A stretch of 64,000 nt of DNA from Rhodoferax sp. AJA081-3. Lineage in GTDB: Bacteria > Pseudomonadota > Gammaproteobacteria > Burkholderiales > Burkholderiaceae_C. Below the pieces are notes generated by a model. That model saw only the letters and a program-made list of their open reading frames with translations. It was not told the DNA's origin and ran no database searches. Shown piece after piece: positions 26,396 through 37,140 of the stretch. The number at the start of each line of letters is the position of its first letter. The first letter of the stretch is position 1. The stretch covers positions 3,906,001-3,970,000 of the forward strand of contig NZ_CP059068.1 of assembly GCF_017798165.1 (NCBI RefSeq), written 5' to 3'. Made by a program: the position numbers and the translations under genes.

Positions 26396-27360
26396 ACAGA
26401 TTCCTCGGCAGTGGTGGTCGTGTGGGTGGCAATGGATTGCAAAAATTCGTTGGTGTGGCGGTACAACACGTCGCGCTGGCTCTCCAGGTGCATCAAATGG
26501 GTGGCGCGTGCGATCTTGCAGTCGGCCCTGTGCATGCTGCCCAGTGCTTTGAGCAGGGTCGTGGCGTCTGCATCGGTGCACAGTGAATCCCATGCGCCAC
26601 GCACCAGCAGCGTGGGTGCTTCCACGCAGGCGGGGTCATACAACCACTTGCCAGACCACCAGGCCTGTACGACCGCGCCGGGGCCAGCGGGAGTCCACAC
26701 CGATGGAGGAGTGCGTGTAAGTGCCGTTGGGTCCGTCACCAGATAGGCTTCGCCCCAGGCCTGGAAGTGGGCTTCGTCCAAGACCTGCGGCTGGCCCCGT
26801 GGCACGTCTTCCACAAAACGGCGGTACTGCGCCCATAACGAGACGGGGTGGTGGCTGACCACGGGCGCCGCAGGTGCAACGCCATGTGTTGGTGTGCGCG
26901 GAGCTATGGGGCCAAACAGCACTAACGCACGTACGTCCTGCGGGTGCAAGGCTGCATAGGCTGCAGCCACATTGCCGCCCCATGAGTGCGCCACCAGGGC
27001 CAACGGGCGGTCACCATTGCGTGCGCGGATGGCGTCGACCACGCGCTGCAGTTGCGGCAGCACGTCAGCCATACGCCCCACCGGCGTGGTGACGCCTTGG
27101 GGGTAACGATCAGAGTGGCCGTAACCTGCCCAGTCAAAGCCCCACACCGTATGGCCGGCGCCATTCAGCGCATCGGCCCACGAGCGCCCGTCCAGGCGGT
27201 AGAAGACTGACAGGTCGGCACCAAAGGTGGAGCCGTGTAGATACAGCACATCGGACCTTTCATCCGCGCTGTGCGTTGGGTGCTGCACCTGCAAGGTCAA
27301 ACTCGGTTGGCCGGGTGCACTGAGTGGGATACGGGGTCTGGTGGGAAAGGTCTTTTGCAC
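26392..27360 (-). CDS. Alpha/beta hydrolase
   Basis: About 322 residues. The catalytic core shows [14 protein letters not shown] (oxyanion strand), the nucleophile elbow AHSWGGN, the acid region [16 protein letters not shown] and His in THLMHLE. The substrate is unknown. The start is uncertain: the frame is open to 27594, which would overlap the divergent regulator. A GTG at 27360 with AGGA 8 bases upstream leaves a 119-base promoter gap and is chosen. It is co-translated with the NIPSNAP gene, and the divergent ArsR-type regulator is its probable controller. Confidence 0.8.
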   Translation of the reverse strand: MQKTFPTRPRIPLSAPGQPSLTLQVQHPTHSADERSDVLYLHGSTFGADLSVFYRLDGRSWADALNGAGHTVWGFDWAGYGHSDRYPQGVTTPVGRMADVLPQLQRVVDAIRARNGDRPLALVAHSWGGNVAAAYAALHPQDVRALVLFGPIAPRTPTHGVAPAAPVVSHHPVSLWAQYRRFVEDVPRGQPQVLDEAHFQAWGEAYLVTDPTALTRTPPSVWTPAGPGAVVQAWWSGKWLYDPACVEAPTLLVRGAWDSLCTDADATTLLKALGSMHRADCKIARATHLMHLESQRDVLYRHTNEFLQSIATHTTTTAEESV

Positions 27361-27479
27361 AGGGCGGTCCTGGTCTGTTGGTGGTGGTTGCTGTGGGTCA
27401 AATGGTAGGTAGATACACCCTCCACATGCTTCGTCGCAGAACGAACCATCAACGCCATGGGCTGGTCTACCATGCACGC

Positions 27480-28184
27480 ATGACGACATCCCCATCCACC
27501 CTGAAAGACGGCCCCCACATCGCCCGTATTGCCGCGCTGATTGGCGACCACGCCCGTGCCGAGGTGCTGACCGCGTTATTGGCCGACCGCGCAATGACCG
27601 CGACCGAACTGGCCGACGTGGCCGGCGTCAGCAAGGCGACGATCAGCGCCCACCTGGCCAAGCTGCTGGATGCCAACTTGATTGCAGTAGAGCCACAGGG
27701 TCGGCACCGCTACTTTCGCCTGGCCAACCATGATGTGGCGCATCTGCTGGAGAGCCTGATGGGTGTGGCCTTTCGCAGTGGCGCCGTGCGCCTGCGTGGC
27801 AGCCCGCGCGAGCCGGCACTGCGCAAGGCGCGGGTCTGTTACGACCACCTGGCAGGTGAACTGGGGGTGCTGGCTTTTGACGGACTGCAGCACAAGGGTG
27901 TCTTCAACAACGCGCCGCAAAGCGAACTGGAACTGACCGAAACCGGCCACACCTGGTTCAAGGCATTGGGCGTGGATGCCGTTGCCTTGTCTGCACAACG
28001 CCGGTGCTTTTGCCGCCCGTGTCTGGACTGGGGTGAACGCCGCAGCCACCTGGCTGGCGCCTTGGGTGCCGCGCTGCTCAGCCGTGTGTATGAACTGGGG
28101 TGGGCGCGCCGCGCCAAGGATTCGCGTGTGGTGCAGTTCACCGAGCCCGGTGAATATGCATTCCGCCAGTTATTCAGATCGTGA
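27480..28184 (+). CDS. ArsR-family transcriptional regulator
   Basis: 234 residues. The N-terminal winged helix has ARIAALIGDHARAEVLTALL, then ELADVAGVSKATISAHLAKLLDANLIAVEPQGRHRYFRLA split across residues 35-80, typical of ArsR. The C-terminal half has the RRCFCRPCLDWGERRSHLAGALG motif, with three Cys, shared by a long-form ArsR subgroup of unknown ligand. It is transcribed divergently from the alpha/beta hydrolase-NIPSNAP pair, which it probably regulates. Its stop lies 3 bases from the azlD stop on the other strand. Confidence 0.88.
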   Translation: MTTSPSTLKDGPHIARIAALIGDHARAEVLTALLADRAMTATELADVAGVSKATISAHLAKLLDANLIAVEPQGRHRYFRLANHDVAHLLESLMGVAFRSGAVRLRGSPREPALRKARVCYDHLAGELGVLAFDGLQHKGVFNNAPQSELELTETGHTWFKALGVDAVALSAQRRCFCRPCLDWGERRSHLAGALGAALLSRVYELGWARRAKDSRVVQFTEPGEYAFRQLFRS

Positions 28185-28187
28185 CGG

Positions 28188-28511
28188 CTACAAGCCCCAC
28201 GTAAACTGCCAGCCGAAAAAAGCCAGCAGGCCCAGCATGATGGTCAGCAATTGGTGGCGCGTGGTGATGCACACCGCTATCGCAAACAGCGCAGCCACCA
28301 GTTGTGGGTTGCGCCAGCTCAGTTCCAGCCCCTGGCCGTGGGGCGCTAGCACCATGGGCACGATGATGGCGGTCAGCACCGTGACCGGCACAAAAGCCAG
28401 GGCTTGCTTGGCGGTGGGTGAGAACGCAATGCGGTCGCCCAGAATGAAGACCAGTGCCTTGATGCCAAAGGTCAGCGCGGCCATGCCCAGGATGGTCAGC
28501 GTGGCGATCAT
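28188..28511 (-). CDS. azlD: AzlD branched-chain amino acid exporter subunit
   Basis: 107-residue membrane protein with about four hydrophobic segments (IATLTILGMAALTFGIKALVF at the start, FVPVTVLTAIIVPMVLAP in the middle and ITTRHQLLTIMLGLLAFFGW near the end). Length and pattern fit AzlD, the small partner of AzlC in exporters of branched-chain amino acids or their analogues. The ATG at 28511 overlaps the azlC stop by 4 bases. Confidence 0.88.
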   Translation of the reverse strand: MIATLTILGMAALTFGIKALVFILGDRIAFSPTAKQALAFVPVTVLTAIIVPMVLAPHGQGLELSWRNPQLVAALFAIAVCITTRHQLLTIMLGLLAFFGWQFTWGL

Positions 28512-29233
28512 GGGGCACTCCCTTGTGCCACAGCTTGCCCCCGCAATCGGGTCAACAACAGACCCACACCCACGCCTGCAGCCACGGCCGCCATCAGCCC
28601 CAGCTTGTAAGGCAGGTCCTTGAACAGATAGGCCACACTGCCCGCTGCCACCGCCGCTGCAAAGTGCGGCACGCGCACCAATTGCGGCACCACGATGGCA
28701 ATAAAAGTGACTACCATCGCAAAGTCCAGGCCCAGGGTCTGCAGTTGGGGAAACGCGGCGCCAAACACCAGGCCCACCAGCGTCCAGCACTGCCAGTTGG
28801 CATACATGGCCAGGCCAGAACCCAGAAAATACCAATGGCCCAGCGTGGTGCCGGGGTGCTGGCGGTAGTAGCTGTCCACCACGGCATAGGTCTCATCCGT
28901 CAGCAGAAAACCCAGCGCCCAGCGCCAGCGCGCGGGCAGGTCCTGCACATGGGGTAGCAGGGCTGCCGCATACAACATGTGGCGCAGGTTGACGATGACC
29001 GTGGCCAGCCAGATCACCAGCGTGCTGGCCAGCCCCGCCATCAAGCCCACGGCAATAAACTGGCTGGAGCCGGCAAACACGCTGAGCGACATCAGTTGCC
29101 CCTGCCAGGGGGCCAGTTGTGCCGTGCCCACCAGGGCGCCAAAGATCATGCCGAAGGGCGCGGCCCCGACCAGCATGGGAACACTGTCGCGGGCGCCGGC
29201 CCAGAATAAACGGCGTGGAGAGGTTTCTGTCAT
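28508..29233 (-). CDS. azlC: AzlC branched-chain amino acid exporter subunit
   Basis: 241-residue polytopic membrane protein, LIV-E family. It shows the conserved ARDSVPMLVGAAPFGMIFG start, SLSVFAGSSQFIAVGLM, NLRHMLYAAALLPH and FLLTDETYAV motifs. With AzlD it forms a two-component exporter for leucine, isoleucine, valine or analogues such as azaleucine. A GTG start 8 codons upstream is possible. An AraC regulator encoded just upstream on the same strand probably controls the pair. Confidence 0.92.
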   Translation of the reverse strand: MTETSPRRLFWAGARDSVPMLVGAAPFGMIFGALVGTAQLAPWQGQLMSLSVFAGSSQFIAVGLMAGLASTLVIWLATVIVNLRHMLYAAALLPHVQDLPARWRWALGFLLTDETYAVVDSYYRQHPGTTLGHWYFLGSGLAMYANWQCWTLVGLVFGAAFPQLQTLGLDFAMVVTFIAIVVPQLVRVPHFAAAVAAGSVAYLFKDLPYKLGLMAAVAAGVGVGLLLTRLRGQAVAQGSAP

Positions 29234-29290
29234 GGGTTGGCATCTTATGGACGCCACCCCGGCCGCGCTTGTATGTTCTTGCGCTGGGGT

Positions 29291-30124
29291 CTACATCTGC
29301 CAGCGGCCAGGGGCCACACCAAAAGCCCGCTTGAAGTGGCGCGTGAAATGGCTCTGGTCGGTAAAGCCCTGGGCTGCGGCCACCTCGGTCACCGACAGTC
29401 CTTGGCGCAGCAAACCCTGGGCGCGGCTCAGGCGCACCTGGTTGCGCCAGGCATGGGGCGGCATGCCCACGGTGCGCGAGAACAGCCGCGCTGCATAAAA
29501 CGGCGACAGACCCACGGCGGCGGCCAGGGTGGACAGAGCCAGCGGCGCGGTCATGTCTTCCACCAGCAGGGCCTGCATGCGCGCCACACGCACGGCGTCC
29601 GGGTGCAGTGCCTGGGCCTGCACGCGGTTGCGCGCGTAGCGCGACAGCAGCAGTGCAAAACCTTCGGTCAGTGCGGCCTCGGCCTGCAGGGCATCGGCCT
29701 GGGCCTCCAGCAGGCGGTGGGCCAGGCCCAGCTTGGCCGCCACCTCAGTATCGTGGATGCTGCCATCCGGCAGCCAGGGTATGTCCATGCGTTGGCCAGT
29801 GATGTCGGATGCCAGTGCTTGCATCCATGCCACCGACGGGTAAAACGCGCGGTAGGTCCAGCCGTCATCCGTGGCCCGCTCGCCGGTGTGGATTTCACCA
29901 GGGTTGATGGCCGCAATGCTGCCCACACCGGCAATACATTTAGCGCCACGGTAGCGGTAGCTTTGTGCACCGGTCTGTATGACCGGTATCGCAAAGCCAT
30001 CGTGCCAATGCGGCGCAAACTCCTGGGCGTAATACTGCGCTGTCAGCAGTTCGGCATCGGGCAGCAGGGGGCTGCGCCAGAAGCGGGCCTTATCCTGTGG
30101 GGGCTTGGCCATGCCAGCTGCCAT
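29291..30124 (-). CDS. AraC-family regulator next to azlCD
   Basis: 277 residues. An N-terminal cupin-type ligand-binding domain (HWHDGFAIPVIQTGAQSYRY, then INPGEIHTGERA) is followed by a C-terminal AraC domain with LALSTLAAAVGLSPFYAARLF and VTEVAAAQGFTDQSHFTRHF ending in GVAPGRWQM. A second ATG lies four codons in. It is on the azlCD strand with a 57-base gap to azlC, an arrangement common for AraC-controlled AzlCD exporters. The ligand is presumably an amino acid (inference). Confidence 0.88.
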   Translation of the reverse strand: MAAGMAKPPQDKARFWRSPLLPDAELLTAQYYAQEFAPHWHDGFAIPVIQTGAQSYRYRGAKCIAGVGSIAAINPGEIHTGERATDDGWTYRAFYPSVAWMQALASDITGQRMDIPWLPDGSIHDTEVAAKLGLAHRLLEAQADALQAEAALTEGFALLLSRYARNRVQAQALHPDAVRVARMQALLVEDMTAPLALSTLAAAVGLSPFYAARLFSRTVGMPPHAWRNQVRLSRAQGLLRQGLSVTEVAAAQGFTDQSHFTRHFKRAFGVAPGRWQM

Positions 30125-30131
30125 TGTGGGC

Positions 30132-30839
30132 TTAGCCGCGTACCGGTATCGCCAGGCCCCGCACCACTGCAGGCCGCGCCACAAAGGCCGCCAGCACACG
30201 CAGCACGTGTGGGAAGTTGTGGATGCCCACCAGCTCACCCGCGCCATAAAACTCGATCAGGTTGCGCACCCATGGGAAGACGGCGATGTCGGCGATGCTG
30301 TAGTCATCTCCCATGATCCAGTCGCGGCCGGCCAGGCGCTGGTCCAGCACAGCCAGCAGGCGTTTGGCTTCGTCGATGTAGCGGTCGCGTGGGCGTTTGT
30401 CTTCAAACGCCTTGCCTGCAAACTTGTGGAAGAAGCCCACCTGGCCAAACATGGGGCCCACACCGCCCATCTGCCACATCAGCCACTGGATGGTCTCGTA
30501 ACGGCGGGCGGGGTCCTGCGGCAGAAACTGCCCGGTCTTTTCGGCCAGGTAGATCAGGATGGCGCCGGACTCAAACAACGCCAGCGGCTGGCCACCCGGG
30601 CCGTTGGGGTCGATGATGGCGGGGATTTTGTTGTTGGGGTTCAGCGACAAAAACGCGGGCGACAGCTGGTCGTTGGTCTCGAAGCTGACCAGGTGGGGTT
30701 CGTAGGCCAGCCCCAGTTCTTCCAGCAGGATGGACACCTTCACACCATTGGGCGTGGGCAGTGAATACAGCTGCAGGCGATCGGGGTGCTGGGCGGGCCA
30801 CTTGGCCTGGATGGGATGTTGGGCGGATGTGTTGGGCAT
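30132..30839 (-). CDS. Glutathione S-transferase, nu class (YghU/YfcG-like)
   Basis: 235-residue GST. The thioredoxin-like N-domain has LYSLPTPNGVKVSILLEELGL, the cis-Pro motif NPNNKIPAI and the glutathione-binding LFESGAILIYLAEKTGQFLP. The helical C-domain has QWLMWQMGGVGPMFGQVGFFHKFAG. TPNG in place of a catalytic Tyr/Ser/Cys and the strong match to the YfcG pattern point to the nu class, which acts as a disulfide-bond reductase. The ATG at 30839 has AAGGA upstream; the frame extends further. Confidence 0.9.
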   Translation of the reverse strand: MPNTSAQHPIQAKWPAQHPDRLQLYSLPTPNGVKVSILLEELGLAYEPHLVSFETNDQLSPAFLSLNPNNKIPAIIDPNGPGGQPLALFESGAILIYLAEKTGQFLPQDPARRYETIQWLMWQMGGVGPMFGQVGFFHKFAGKAFEDKRPRDRYIDEAKRLLAVLDQRLAGRDWIMGDDYSIADIAVFPWVRNLIEFYGAGELVGIHNFPHVLRVLAAFVARPAVVRGLAIPVRG

Positions 30840-30937
30840 GGGTTCCTTGGCTGCGCTGGTTGGCGGGTGGTAGGGGTGTGCGTGCCATTGTGGCGAACGG
30901 GCAATAGGCATGTGCAAGCAGGGTTTTACGGATTTCT

Positions 30938-31000
30938 TATACGAAGAATTGCCCCCTAGCCCCCGTGAAATAAGTATGTATTGCTATCAATACAGGAGTA
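30938..31000 (+). repeat. Intergenic repeat copy R4
   Basis: Plus-strand copy with CCCTAGCCCCCGTGAAATA, the internal palindrome TATTG-CTAT-CAATA and the terminal ACAGGAG. It lies between the GST start and the threonine aldolase stop, both on the minus strand. Confidence 0.85.
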
Positions 31001-31025
31001 TGTCGATCCACGAAGTTGCGCAAGC

Positions 31026-32069
31026 CTAGTACGCCAACAGCGCCGCCAGCACGTCCGCCGCGTGTTCACACTGCGCACGTGTCACATCCAGGTGGGTGAC
31101 GGCGCGTATGGTGCGGGGGCCAAAGGCATTGACCAGCACACCCTGTTCGCGCGCCCGTGCACTCAGGGTGGGGGCATCCAGCGGCATGGCGTCGGGCAGG
31201 TGGAAGACCACGATATTGGTCTGCACCGTTGCCAGGTCCAGTTGCACCGGCACGGCCGCACTCAAGCGTTCGGCCAGAGCCCGTGCGTTGGCATGGTCTT
31301 CGGGCAGGCGGGCCATGTGGTGGTCCAGCGCATACAGGGCCGCTGCGCTGAAGATACCGTTTTGCCGCATGGCGCCACCCAGGCGGCGCTTGTGGCGGTC
31401 GGCCGCAGCGATCAGCTCTTTGGAGCCCGCCAATAACGAGCCGCCGGGTGCACCCAGTCCCTTGCTGAAGGCCACTGCCACCAGGTCAAAGGGCTCTGCC
31501 AGCACGTCCAGTGCCAGGCCGCTGGCGGCACTGGCATTCCACAGCCGGGCGCCATCCAGAAAGGTGGCCAGGCCCAGCTCACGCGCCACGGCGCAAATGC
31601 GCAGCACCTCCGGCTGCGGCACCACCACGCCGCCGGCCCGGTTGTGGGTGTTTTCCACCTGCACGAGTGTGGTCATCGGAAAGATGGCGAAGTTGCGCGG
31701 CTTGGTGGCGGTGCGCAACTCTTCGGCGGTGAAGACACCAGCCTGGCCAATCTCGTGGATCTGCACACCGGCGTTGGCCGCGGCGCCCCCTACCTCATGC
31801 CAGGCCGCGTGGGATTCGCTGCTGGTCACCACTTCGTCCCCCGGCCGGGTCAAGGTGCGCAGGGCCACCTGGTTGGCCATGGTGCCGCTGGGCAACCATA
31901 CGGCAGCCTCTTTGCCCAGCATGTCTGCCACCCGGGCCTGCAGGCGGTTGGTGCTGGGGTCTTCGCCGTATTGGTCGTCGCCCACCTCGGCGGCGGCCAT
32001 GGCGGCACGCATGGCCGCGGTGGGGCGGGTCACGGTGTCGGAGCGCAGGTCTATGGGTTGTGTGTGCAT
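31026..32069 (-). CDS. ltaE: Low-specificity L-threonine aldolase
   Basis: 347-residue PLP enzyme that cleaves L-threonine or allo-threonine to glycine and acetaldehyde. It has the start motif [32 protein letters not shown], the ENTHN motif, [10 protein letters not shown] and the PLP-binding Lys in [12 protein letters not shown]. Length fits the beta-eliminating lyase/threonine aldolase family. The ATG at 32069 starts at the conserved N-terminus; the open frame upstream is not family-like. It is divergent from the glycosyltransferase fusion gene, with 93 bases between them. Confidence 0.92.
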   Translation of the reverse strand: MHTQPIDLRSDTVTRPTAAMRAAMAAAEVGDDQYGEDPSTNRLQARVADMLGKEAAVWLPSGTMANQVALRTLTRPGDEVVTSSESHAAWHEVGGAAANAGVQIHEIGQAGVFTAEELRTATKPRNFAIFPMTTLVQVENTHNRAGGVVVPQPEVLRICAVARELGLATFLDGARLWNASAASGLALDVLAEPFDLVAVAFSKGLGAPGGSLLAGSKELIAAADRHKRRLGGAMRQNGIFSAAALYALDHHMARLPEDHANARALAERLSAAVPVQLDLATVQTNIVVFHLPDAMPLDAPTLSARAREQGVLVNAFGPRTIRAVTHLDVTRAQCEHAADVLAALLAY

Positions 32070-32162
32070 AGCGGTATGGGTAGCGGGGTTGCAGGGTATT
32101 GCGGGCAGGGGAGGGTGCGCTGCCGCACCGACCAAAACTGTGTGCGCCAACACACTCAGTGC

Positions 32163-35100
32163 ATGTTACAACTGGACGACTTCGACACCCCTGCCTTAGC
32201 GGCAGACCCACGCCACACCACGCCGCATCTGTCCCTCGTGCCGGACCCGGCGCCGCTGGTGAGTGTGATTGTGCGCAGCATGGACCGCCCCATGCTGCAC
32301 GACGCGCTGGAATCCATCGCACTGCAAACCTACAGCCATGTCGAGGTGGTGGTGGTCAATGCCAAGGGCACCGCCCACAGTACCCTGGGCGACACCTGTG
32401 GCCCCTTTCCCCTGCGTGTGGTGCAGGGCGCAGGCCCGTTGACCCGCTCGGCCGCTGCCAACCTGGGCATGGCCAACTCCACAGGCAAATACCTCATCTT
32501 TCTGGACGATGACGACTTCTTTTTGCCCAACCACCTGGCCAAGCTGAGCACTGCGCTGGCAAGCAGTGGCGCGCGGGCCTGTTACACCGGCGTGCAACTG
32601 GTGGGCAGCGAGGGGCAAACCGTGATGGTGCTGGACGAACCCTGGGACGCAGACCGCCTGCGGGGTGCCAACTTTCTGCCCATCCACGCGGTGCTGTTTG
32701 AACGCAGCTTGCTGAACGCGGGTTGCCGTTTCAGAGACGACCTGGAGTGCCTGGAGGACTGGGAGTTCTGGTTGCAGCTGTCTGCCCAGACGACCTTCCA
32801 GCATGTGCCCGAGGTCAGCGCGGTGTACCGCGTGGCGCTGGGCACATCCGGCCTGTCGGCAGAAGCGGACGCCGAAAAACACATCGCCAACCGGGCCCGC
32901 ATTTTTGAGTCGTGGTTTCCCCGGTTCACGTCGCGCGACTGGGTGCGCTCCATCCACTGGTTTGAAAACGCCAGAAGCCACTTTTACCAAATGGCCTTGG
33001 ACCGGTACCACGAGAACCAGCAGCTGGAAACCCGCCTGGTGGCCAGTGGCGAAGCGCTGGCAGACCTGCGCCTGCAACTGGCGGCCGCAGAAGCCCACGC
33101 CGTCACCATGCGGGCCAGCATGGACCGCCTGAACCGGCAACGCGGCGCCGCCAAGGATCTGGCGGTCAGAAACGCGGCCCGTGCCGACAGTCTGGAAAGG
33201 ACGATTGAAGAACTGTTTGCCTCCACATCCTGGCGCGCAACCGCACTGCTGCGGTTTGTGTCACGGCTGGCGCGTGGTGAGCACGAGCAGGCGATGGACG
33301 GTGTGCGCCGCCGCTTGCGCGCCCTGGCGACCCGTGTGGGTTTGCACATGCCACCCCCAGCGACCGGAGTGGTGCCGGCCGAAGTGTTGACTGCTGCGGG
33401 TCTGAACAGTCCCGGTCCTATTGTCCACCTGCTCGCGCCTGCAGACACATCGCAGTCGCAGATGCTGGACATGGACGCCGTGGCGCCCATAGACACCGTG
33501 CCCGATGGCCGTATCGCCATCCACGCCCACATCTTTTATGCGGATGTGGCACCCGAATTTGCGGACTACCTGGGCCACGTGCCGTTTGCGTTCGATTTGT
33601 TCGTGTCCGTGCCCTCGGAAGACGTGCGCCTGGCCTGCGAGCCCCTGTTTGCGCGCCTGCACCGGCTGCGCCACCTGCGGACCGAGGTGGTGCCCAACCG
33701 CGGGCGCGATGTCGCCCCCATGTTCTGCACCTTTGGTGCAGAGCTGCGTGGTTACGACTACCTGGCCCACATCCACAGCAAGAAGTCGCTTTACAACGAT
33801 GGTGCAACCCTGGGCTGGCTCGAATACCTGCTGGAGCAACTATTGGGCAGCCCCCAGCAGCTGCGCAAGATTTTTACCCTGCTGCGCAAGGACAGTGGCA
33901 TTGGCCTGCTGTATCCGCAAAACTATTCCAAGCTGCCGTACTGGGCCAACACCTGGCTCTCCAACCGGGCAACAGGCCAGGCCTGGTGTGACAAGCTGGG
34001 CATTGCAGACATGCCCAAGGGCTACTTTGACTACCCCGCAGGCTCCATGTTCTGGGCGCGTACCGAGGCCCTGATGCCGCTGTTTGACGCCGGCCTGTGC
34101 CTGGACGATTTCCCGCCAGAGAGTGGCCAGCAGGACGCAACACTGGCGCATGGCCTGGAGCGGCTGTTTGCGCTCACCGCCAAGCAAGGTGGCTACAAAG
34201 TAGCCATCGTGCGGGATGCCGAAACGCCACGCGCCTCGGCCTGGGGGCTGGAACAGTACCTGGGCCAGACCGAAGCCGGTGTGCGTGCCGTGGTGGCCAG
34301 TGCGGACCTGAAGGTGGTGGTGTTTGATATCTTCGACACCCTGCTGCTGCGGCCCCTGTTGAACCCCGAGAGCACCAAAACCATCGTGGCCCAGCGGGCC
34401 GGTGGCGATGCGGGCACACGTTACCTGCAGTACCGGGCAGAGGCCGAGGGCCAGGCCCGCCAGCAGGCCGGGCGTGATGTGGACCTGGATGCCATCTTTG
34501 TGGAGTTTGCGGGCCTGTCGCAGTTGCCAGAAGACAGTTTGAAACTGCTGCGGCAACTGGAAGAAAGTGTGGAGCGGGCATCGGTCGCGCCGCGGCCCGA
34601 CGTGGTGGGGCTGTTGCAGTTCGCGCTGTCCCAGGGCAAACGGGTGGTGCTGGCCAGCGACATGTATTTGCCGCGCGCGGTGATCGAATCCATGCTGGCG
34701 GCCCACGGCATTACCGGCTGGCACACGCTGTACCTGTCGTCGGACGTTGGGCTGCGCAAGGACTCGGGCGCGCTGTACCGCCACATGCTGACCCAAGAGC
34801 AGGTCACGCCGGACCAGATGCTGATGGTGGGCGACAACGAACACTCCGATGTGCAGATACCTGGCGACATGGGCATGAAGGTCTGGCATGTGATGCGGCC
34901 GGTGGAGCTGGCGCAGGCCGCCACCCGCCTGGGGCCGCTGGTGAAGCAGGCCCTGACTGGAAATGACCTGCACGAGGAACTGACGCTGGGCCTGCTGCTG
35001 CGAGCCAGCCTGGCGCCGGTTTTTTACCCGCAGTTCAGCTCGCGGGATCTGGTGCCAGCCAGTTACCAGGCCATGGGTTACACCGTGCTGGGGCCGCTGG

Positions 35101-36110
35101 TGTTGTCGTTTGTGCAGTGGCTGGCGCAACAAGCCGCAGCCGATGGCATGGACCGGCTGTACTTTTTGTCCCGCGAGGGTGAGTTCCTGAAGACGGTGTA
35201 TGACCTGTGGACGCCGCAGTCGGACACGGCCCCGCCCTCCCAGTACCTGGTCATGTCGCGCCGCGCGGTGACGGTGCCCATGATCCGCGCGATGGAAGAG
35301 ATAGAGGCCATCGCCCGCACGCCTTATTTCGAGAACGATGTGGCCGCGTTTGTGCGCGAACGCTACGGCGTGGTGCTGACCGAAGACGAATGGGCGTCCC
35401 TGGCACGCCAGGGGTTTTTGCGCGAAGACCGGCAGGTGGAGGTGACCGATGGGCAGATAGAGCACATCAAGCCGCTGCTCGCCGCACTGTCGCCGCGCAT
35501 ACTGGCGCAGGCCAAGGCGGAGTTGCCGGGTGTGCTGGCCTATCTGGATGGCATGGGGCTCAATGACGGCAAGAAGTTTGCGTTGGTGGATGTGGGGTAT
35601 TCGGCCACCATCCAGGGGCGGCTGAACCAGCTGCTGGGCGGCAAGGTGCACGGGTATTACATGATGACCGACAGCCGTGCGCGGGCCGTGTCCAGCCGCT
35701 TTGATGTGATGGTGCAGGGCTGTTTTGGCCAGTATGTGCATTTCACCGACGATGCCACGGCCATGCTGCGCCAAAGTTTTGATCTAGAGAAGCTGCTGAG
35801 CTCGGACGAGGCGCAGATCATTCGTTACAACCTCCAGCCCGATGGCACGGTCGCACCCGAAGTGCGGGTGTTAAGCCGCGACGAAGTACGCTGCCAGCCC
35901 ATCCGCGCCGACATCCGCAAAGGTGCGCTGCAGTTCATCACCGACGCCATTGCGACACGCACGCAGGTGTTGCCCGACTATGTGGTGCCCACACCGCTGG
36001 GCCGGCGTCTGTATGAGGTGCTGGTGAAAAGCCCCTCCGAGCGCGAAGTGGCCTTGCTGCGCGAGCTGGTGCTAGACGACTACTACTGCGGCCGCGACCT
36101 GGTTAATTGA
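32163..36110 (+). CDS. GT2 / rhamnan-synthesis (RgpF) / HAD fusion protein
   Basis: 1315-residue multidomain protein, probably cytoplasmic and involved in surface-polysaccharide assembly. Residues 30-270 form a GT2 glycosyltransferase ([11 protein letters not shown], the acidic cluster FLDDDDFF at 113-120). Residues about 290-365 are a Glu/Arg/Ala-rich coiled coil. Residues about 470-705 match the RgpF rhamnan-synthesis domain ([24 protein letters not shown]). A HAD domain follows with [11 protein letters not shown] (nucleophile Asp722), ASDMYLP and MVGDNEHSD, then a long COG5610-type C-terminal region. No polysaccharide cluster is visible around it. The frame is open far upstream; the ATG at 32163 starts just before the GT2 domain. 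Confidence 0.85.
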   Translation: MLQLDDFDTPALAADPRHTTPHLSLVPDPAPLVSVIVRSMDRPMLHDALESIALQTYSHVEVVVVNAKGTAHSTLGDTCGPFPLRVVQGAGPLTRSAAANLGMANSTGKYLIFLDDDDFFLPNHLAKLSTALASSGARACYTGVQLVGSEGQTVMVLDEPWDADRLRGANFLPIHAVLFERSLLNAGCRFRDDLECLEDWEFWLQLSAQTTFQHVPEVSAVYRVALGTSGLSAEADAEKHIANRARIFESWFPRFTSRDWVRSIHWFENARSHFYQMALDRYHENQQLETRLVASGEALADLRLQLAAAEAHAVTMRASMDRLNRQRGAAKDLAVRNAARADSLERTIEELFASTSWRATALLRFVSRLARGEHEQAMDGVRRRLRALATRVGLHMPPPATGVVPAEVLTAAGLNSPGPIVHLLAPADTSQSQMLDMDAVAPIDTVPDGRIAIHAHIFYADVAPEFADYLGHVPFAFDLFVSVPSEDVRLACEPLFARLHRLRHLRTEVVPNRGRDVAPMFCTFGAELRGYDYLAHIHSKKSLYNDGATLGWLEYLLEQLLGSPQQLRKIFTLLRKDSGIGLLYPQNYSKLPYWANTWLSNRATGQAWCDKLGIADMPKGYFDYPAGSMFWARTEALMPLFDAGLCLDDFPPESGQQDATLAHGLERLFALTAKQGGYKVAIVRDAETPRASAWGLEQYLGQTEAGVRAVVASADLKVVVFDIFDTLLLRPLLNPESTKTIVAQRAGGDAGTRYLQYRAEAEGQARQQAGRDVDLDAIFVEFAGLSQLPEDSLKLLRQLEESVERASVAPRPDVVGLLQFALSQGKRVVLASDMYLPRAVIESMLAAHGITGWHTLYLSSDVGLRKDSGALYRHMLTQEQVTPDQMLMVGDNEHSDVQIPGDMGMKVWHVMRPVELAQAATRLGPLVKQALTGNDLHEELTLGLLLRASLAPVFYPQFSSRDLVPASYQAMGYTVLGPLVLSFVQWLAQQAAADGMDRLYFLSREGEFLKTVYDLWTPQSDTAPPSQYLVMSRRAVTVPMIRAMEEIEAIARTPYFENDVAAFVRERYGVVLTEDEWASLARQGFLREDRQVEVTDGQIEHIKPLLAALSPRILAQAKAELPGVLAYLDGMGLNDGKKFALVDVGYSATIQGRLNQLLGGKVHGYYMMTDSRARAVSSRFDVMVQGCFGQYVHFTDDATAMLRQSFDLEKLLSSDEAQIIRYNLQPDGTVAPEVRVLSRDEVRCQPIRADIRKGALQFITDAIATRTQVLPDYVVPTPLGRRLYEVLVKSPSEREVALLRELVLDDYYCGRDLVN

Positions 36111-37014
36111 GCGCGGCCCTGTGGGCGCTGAACACAAAAAACGGCACACCCATATGCCCCGCCCAAGGGCCCCAGTACAGGTTGGCCTTGGGCTGGGTAA
36201 AGCCTGCGGCCTGCAGCGTCTCCAGCAGGTCCCAACCAAAATTCTGGAAGCATAAAGAGCCTTCGTTGGAGACCGGGTTGCCGTGGAATTCGGGCGGCAG
36301 AATGTGCTGGATAGTGCCTTGTGCATCCACCGTGGCGCGGATGCCCGTCTTGGCCTGGTCGTAGAAAAACGGCACGGTGAACACCAGTGCGCCGCCGGGT
36401 TTCAGCACACGCGCGCACTCCGAAAACGTCTTGGCGTAGGCCGGTACGTGTTCAAAAACATCCTGGGTCAACACCAAGTCAAAACTGCCATCCGCAAAGG
36501 ACAACCGGCTCAGGTCTTCATGCCGCACGTGCCCGTGGTTTTTGAAACCCGTGGCTATCTCACCGGGCTTGTAGTCGGGTCCCAGGTATTCGCTGCCGGT
36601 GACATCGGCAAACAGCTTTTGGAAGACCGAGAAAGACACTGTGGTCTGCTCCGCAATGTAGATGCGTGCGCTGGTGGGTGTGTTCAGCTGGCTGGTCAAA
36701 AAATCGATCAGTGCGCGCATGCGGCTGTTTAGGCCGCAGCGGTTGCAGGCGCAGGTCTCCGTCCACGCGGGGTGGACTGACCCGGCCGGGTTGGTTCCGC
36801 AGTAGTGCCAAGTCACACGCATGGGGGTCACGGCGCTGCAGGCCGCACACCAGGCCTTGATCTCAAACGCATGGCGCGACTGCAGCATGCGGTCGTCCAT
36901 GGCGGAGATCACCTCCAGCTGCGCACTCAGTTCAGCGGCGCGGGTATCAAACTCCGCCTTGCTGCCGAAGGAGGCCAGCCATATCGAAGGCAAATGGGAT
37001 TTTGCATGGGTCAT
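36103..37014 (-). CDS. SAM-dependent methyltransferase with cysteine motif
   Basis: 303 residues. An N-terminal cysteine-rich module (C56-x2-C59, C72, C88-x-C90-x2-C93) could bind zinc. The class I methyltransferase core follows, with SRLSFADGSFDLVLTQDVFEHVP (motif IV-like) and ECARVLKPGGALVFTVPFFY, and a C-terminal part rich in aromatics. This layout resembles methyltransferases of polysaccharide or glycan-tail clusters. It converges with the glycosyltransferase fusion gene, the stops overlapping by 8 bases, so joint function is plausible but they are not in one transcript. Confidence 0.82.
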   Translation of the reverse strand: MTHAKSHLPSIWLASFGSKAEFDTRAAELSAQLEVISAMDDRMLQSRHAFEIKAWCAACSAVTPMRVTWHYCGTNPAGSVHPAWTETCACNRCGLNSRMRALIDFLTSQLNTPTSARIYIAEQTTVSFSVFQKLFADVTGSEYLGPDYKPGEIATGFKNHGHVRHEDLSRLSFADGSFDLVLTQDVFEHVPAYAKTFSECARVLKPGGALVFTVPFFYDQAKTGIRATVDAQGTIQHILPPEFHGNPVSNEGSLCFQNFGWDLLETLQAAGFTQPKANLYWGPWAGHMGVPFFVFSAHRAALN

Positions 37015-37140
37015 GAAAGCACTCCTGTTTTTAAATGTTGTCTTTGCACCTAGGCCTGGGGAGTGCCTTACCGGTCGGCTTGGGGTTCGCCGCCTGCTCT
37101 GAGTATGGCCGAGAATGCGGGACTTGCCATCGCTTTAACC

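Noticed and set aside
33840..35774. Minus-strand open frame of 644 codons opposite the glycosyltransferase fusion
   Set aside because: Composition is dominated by His, Gln and Arg as expected for an antisense shadow, and the plus-strand domains are intact throughout.
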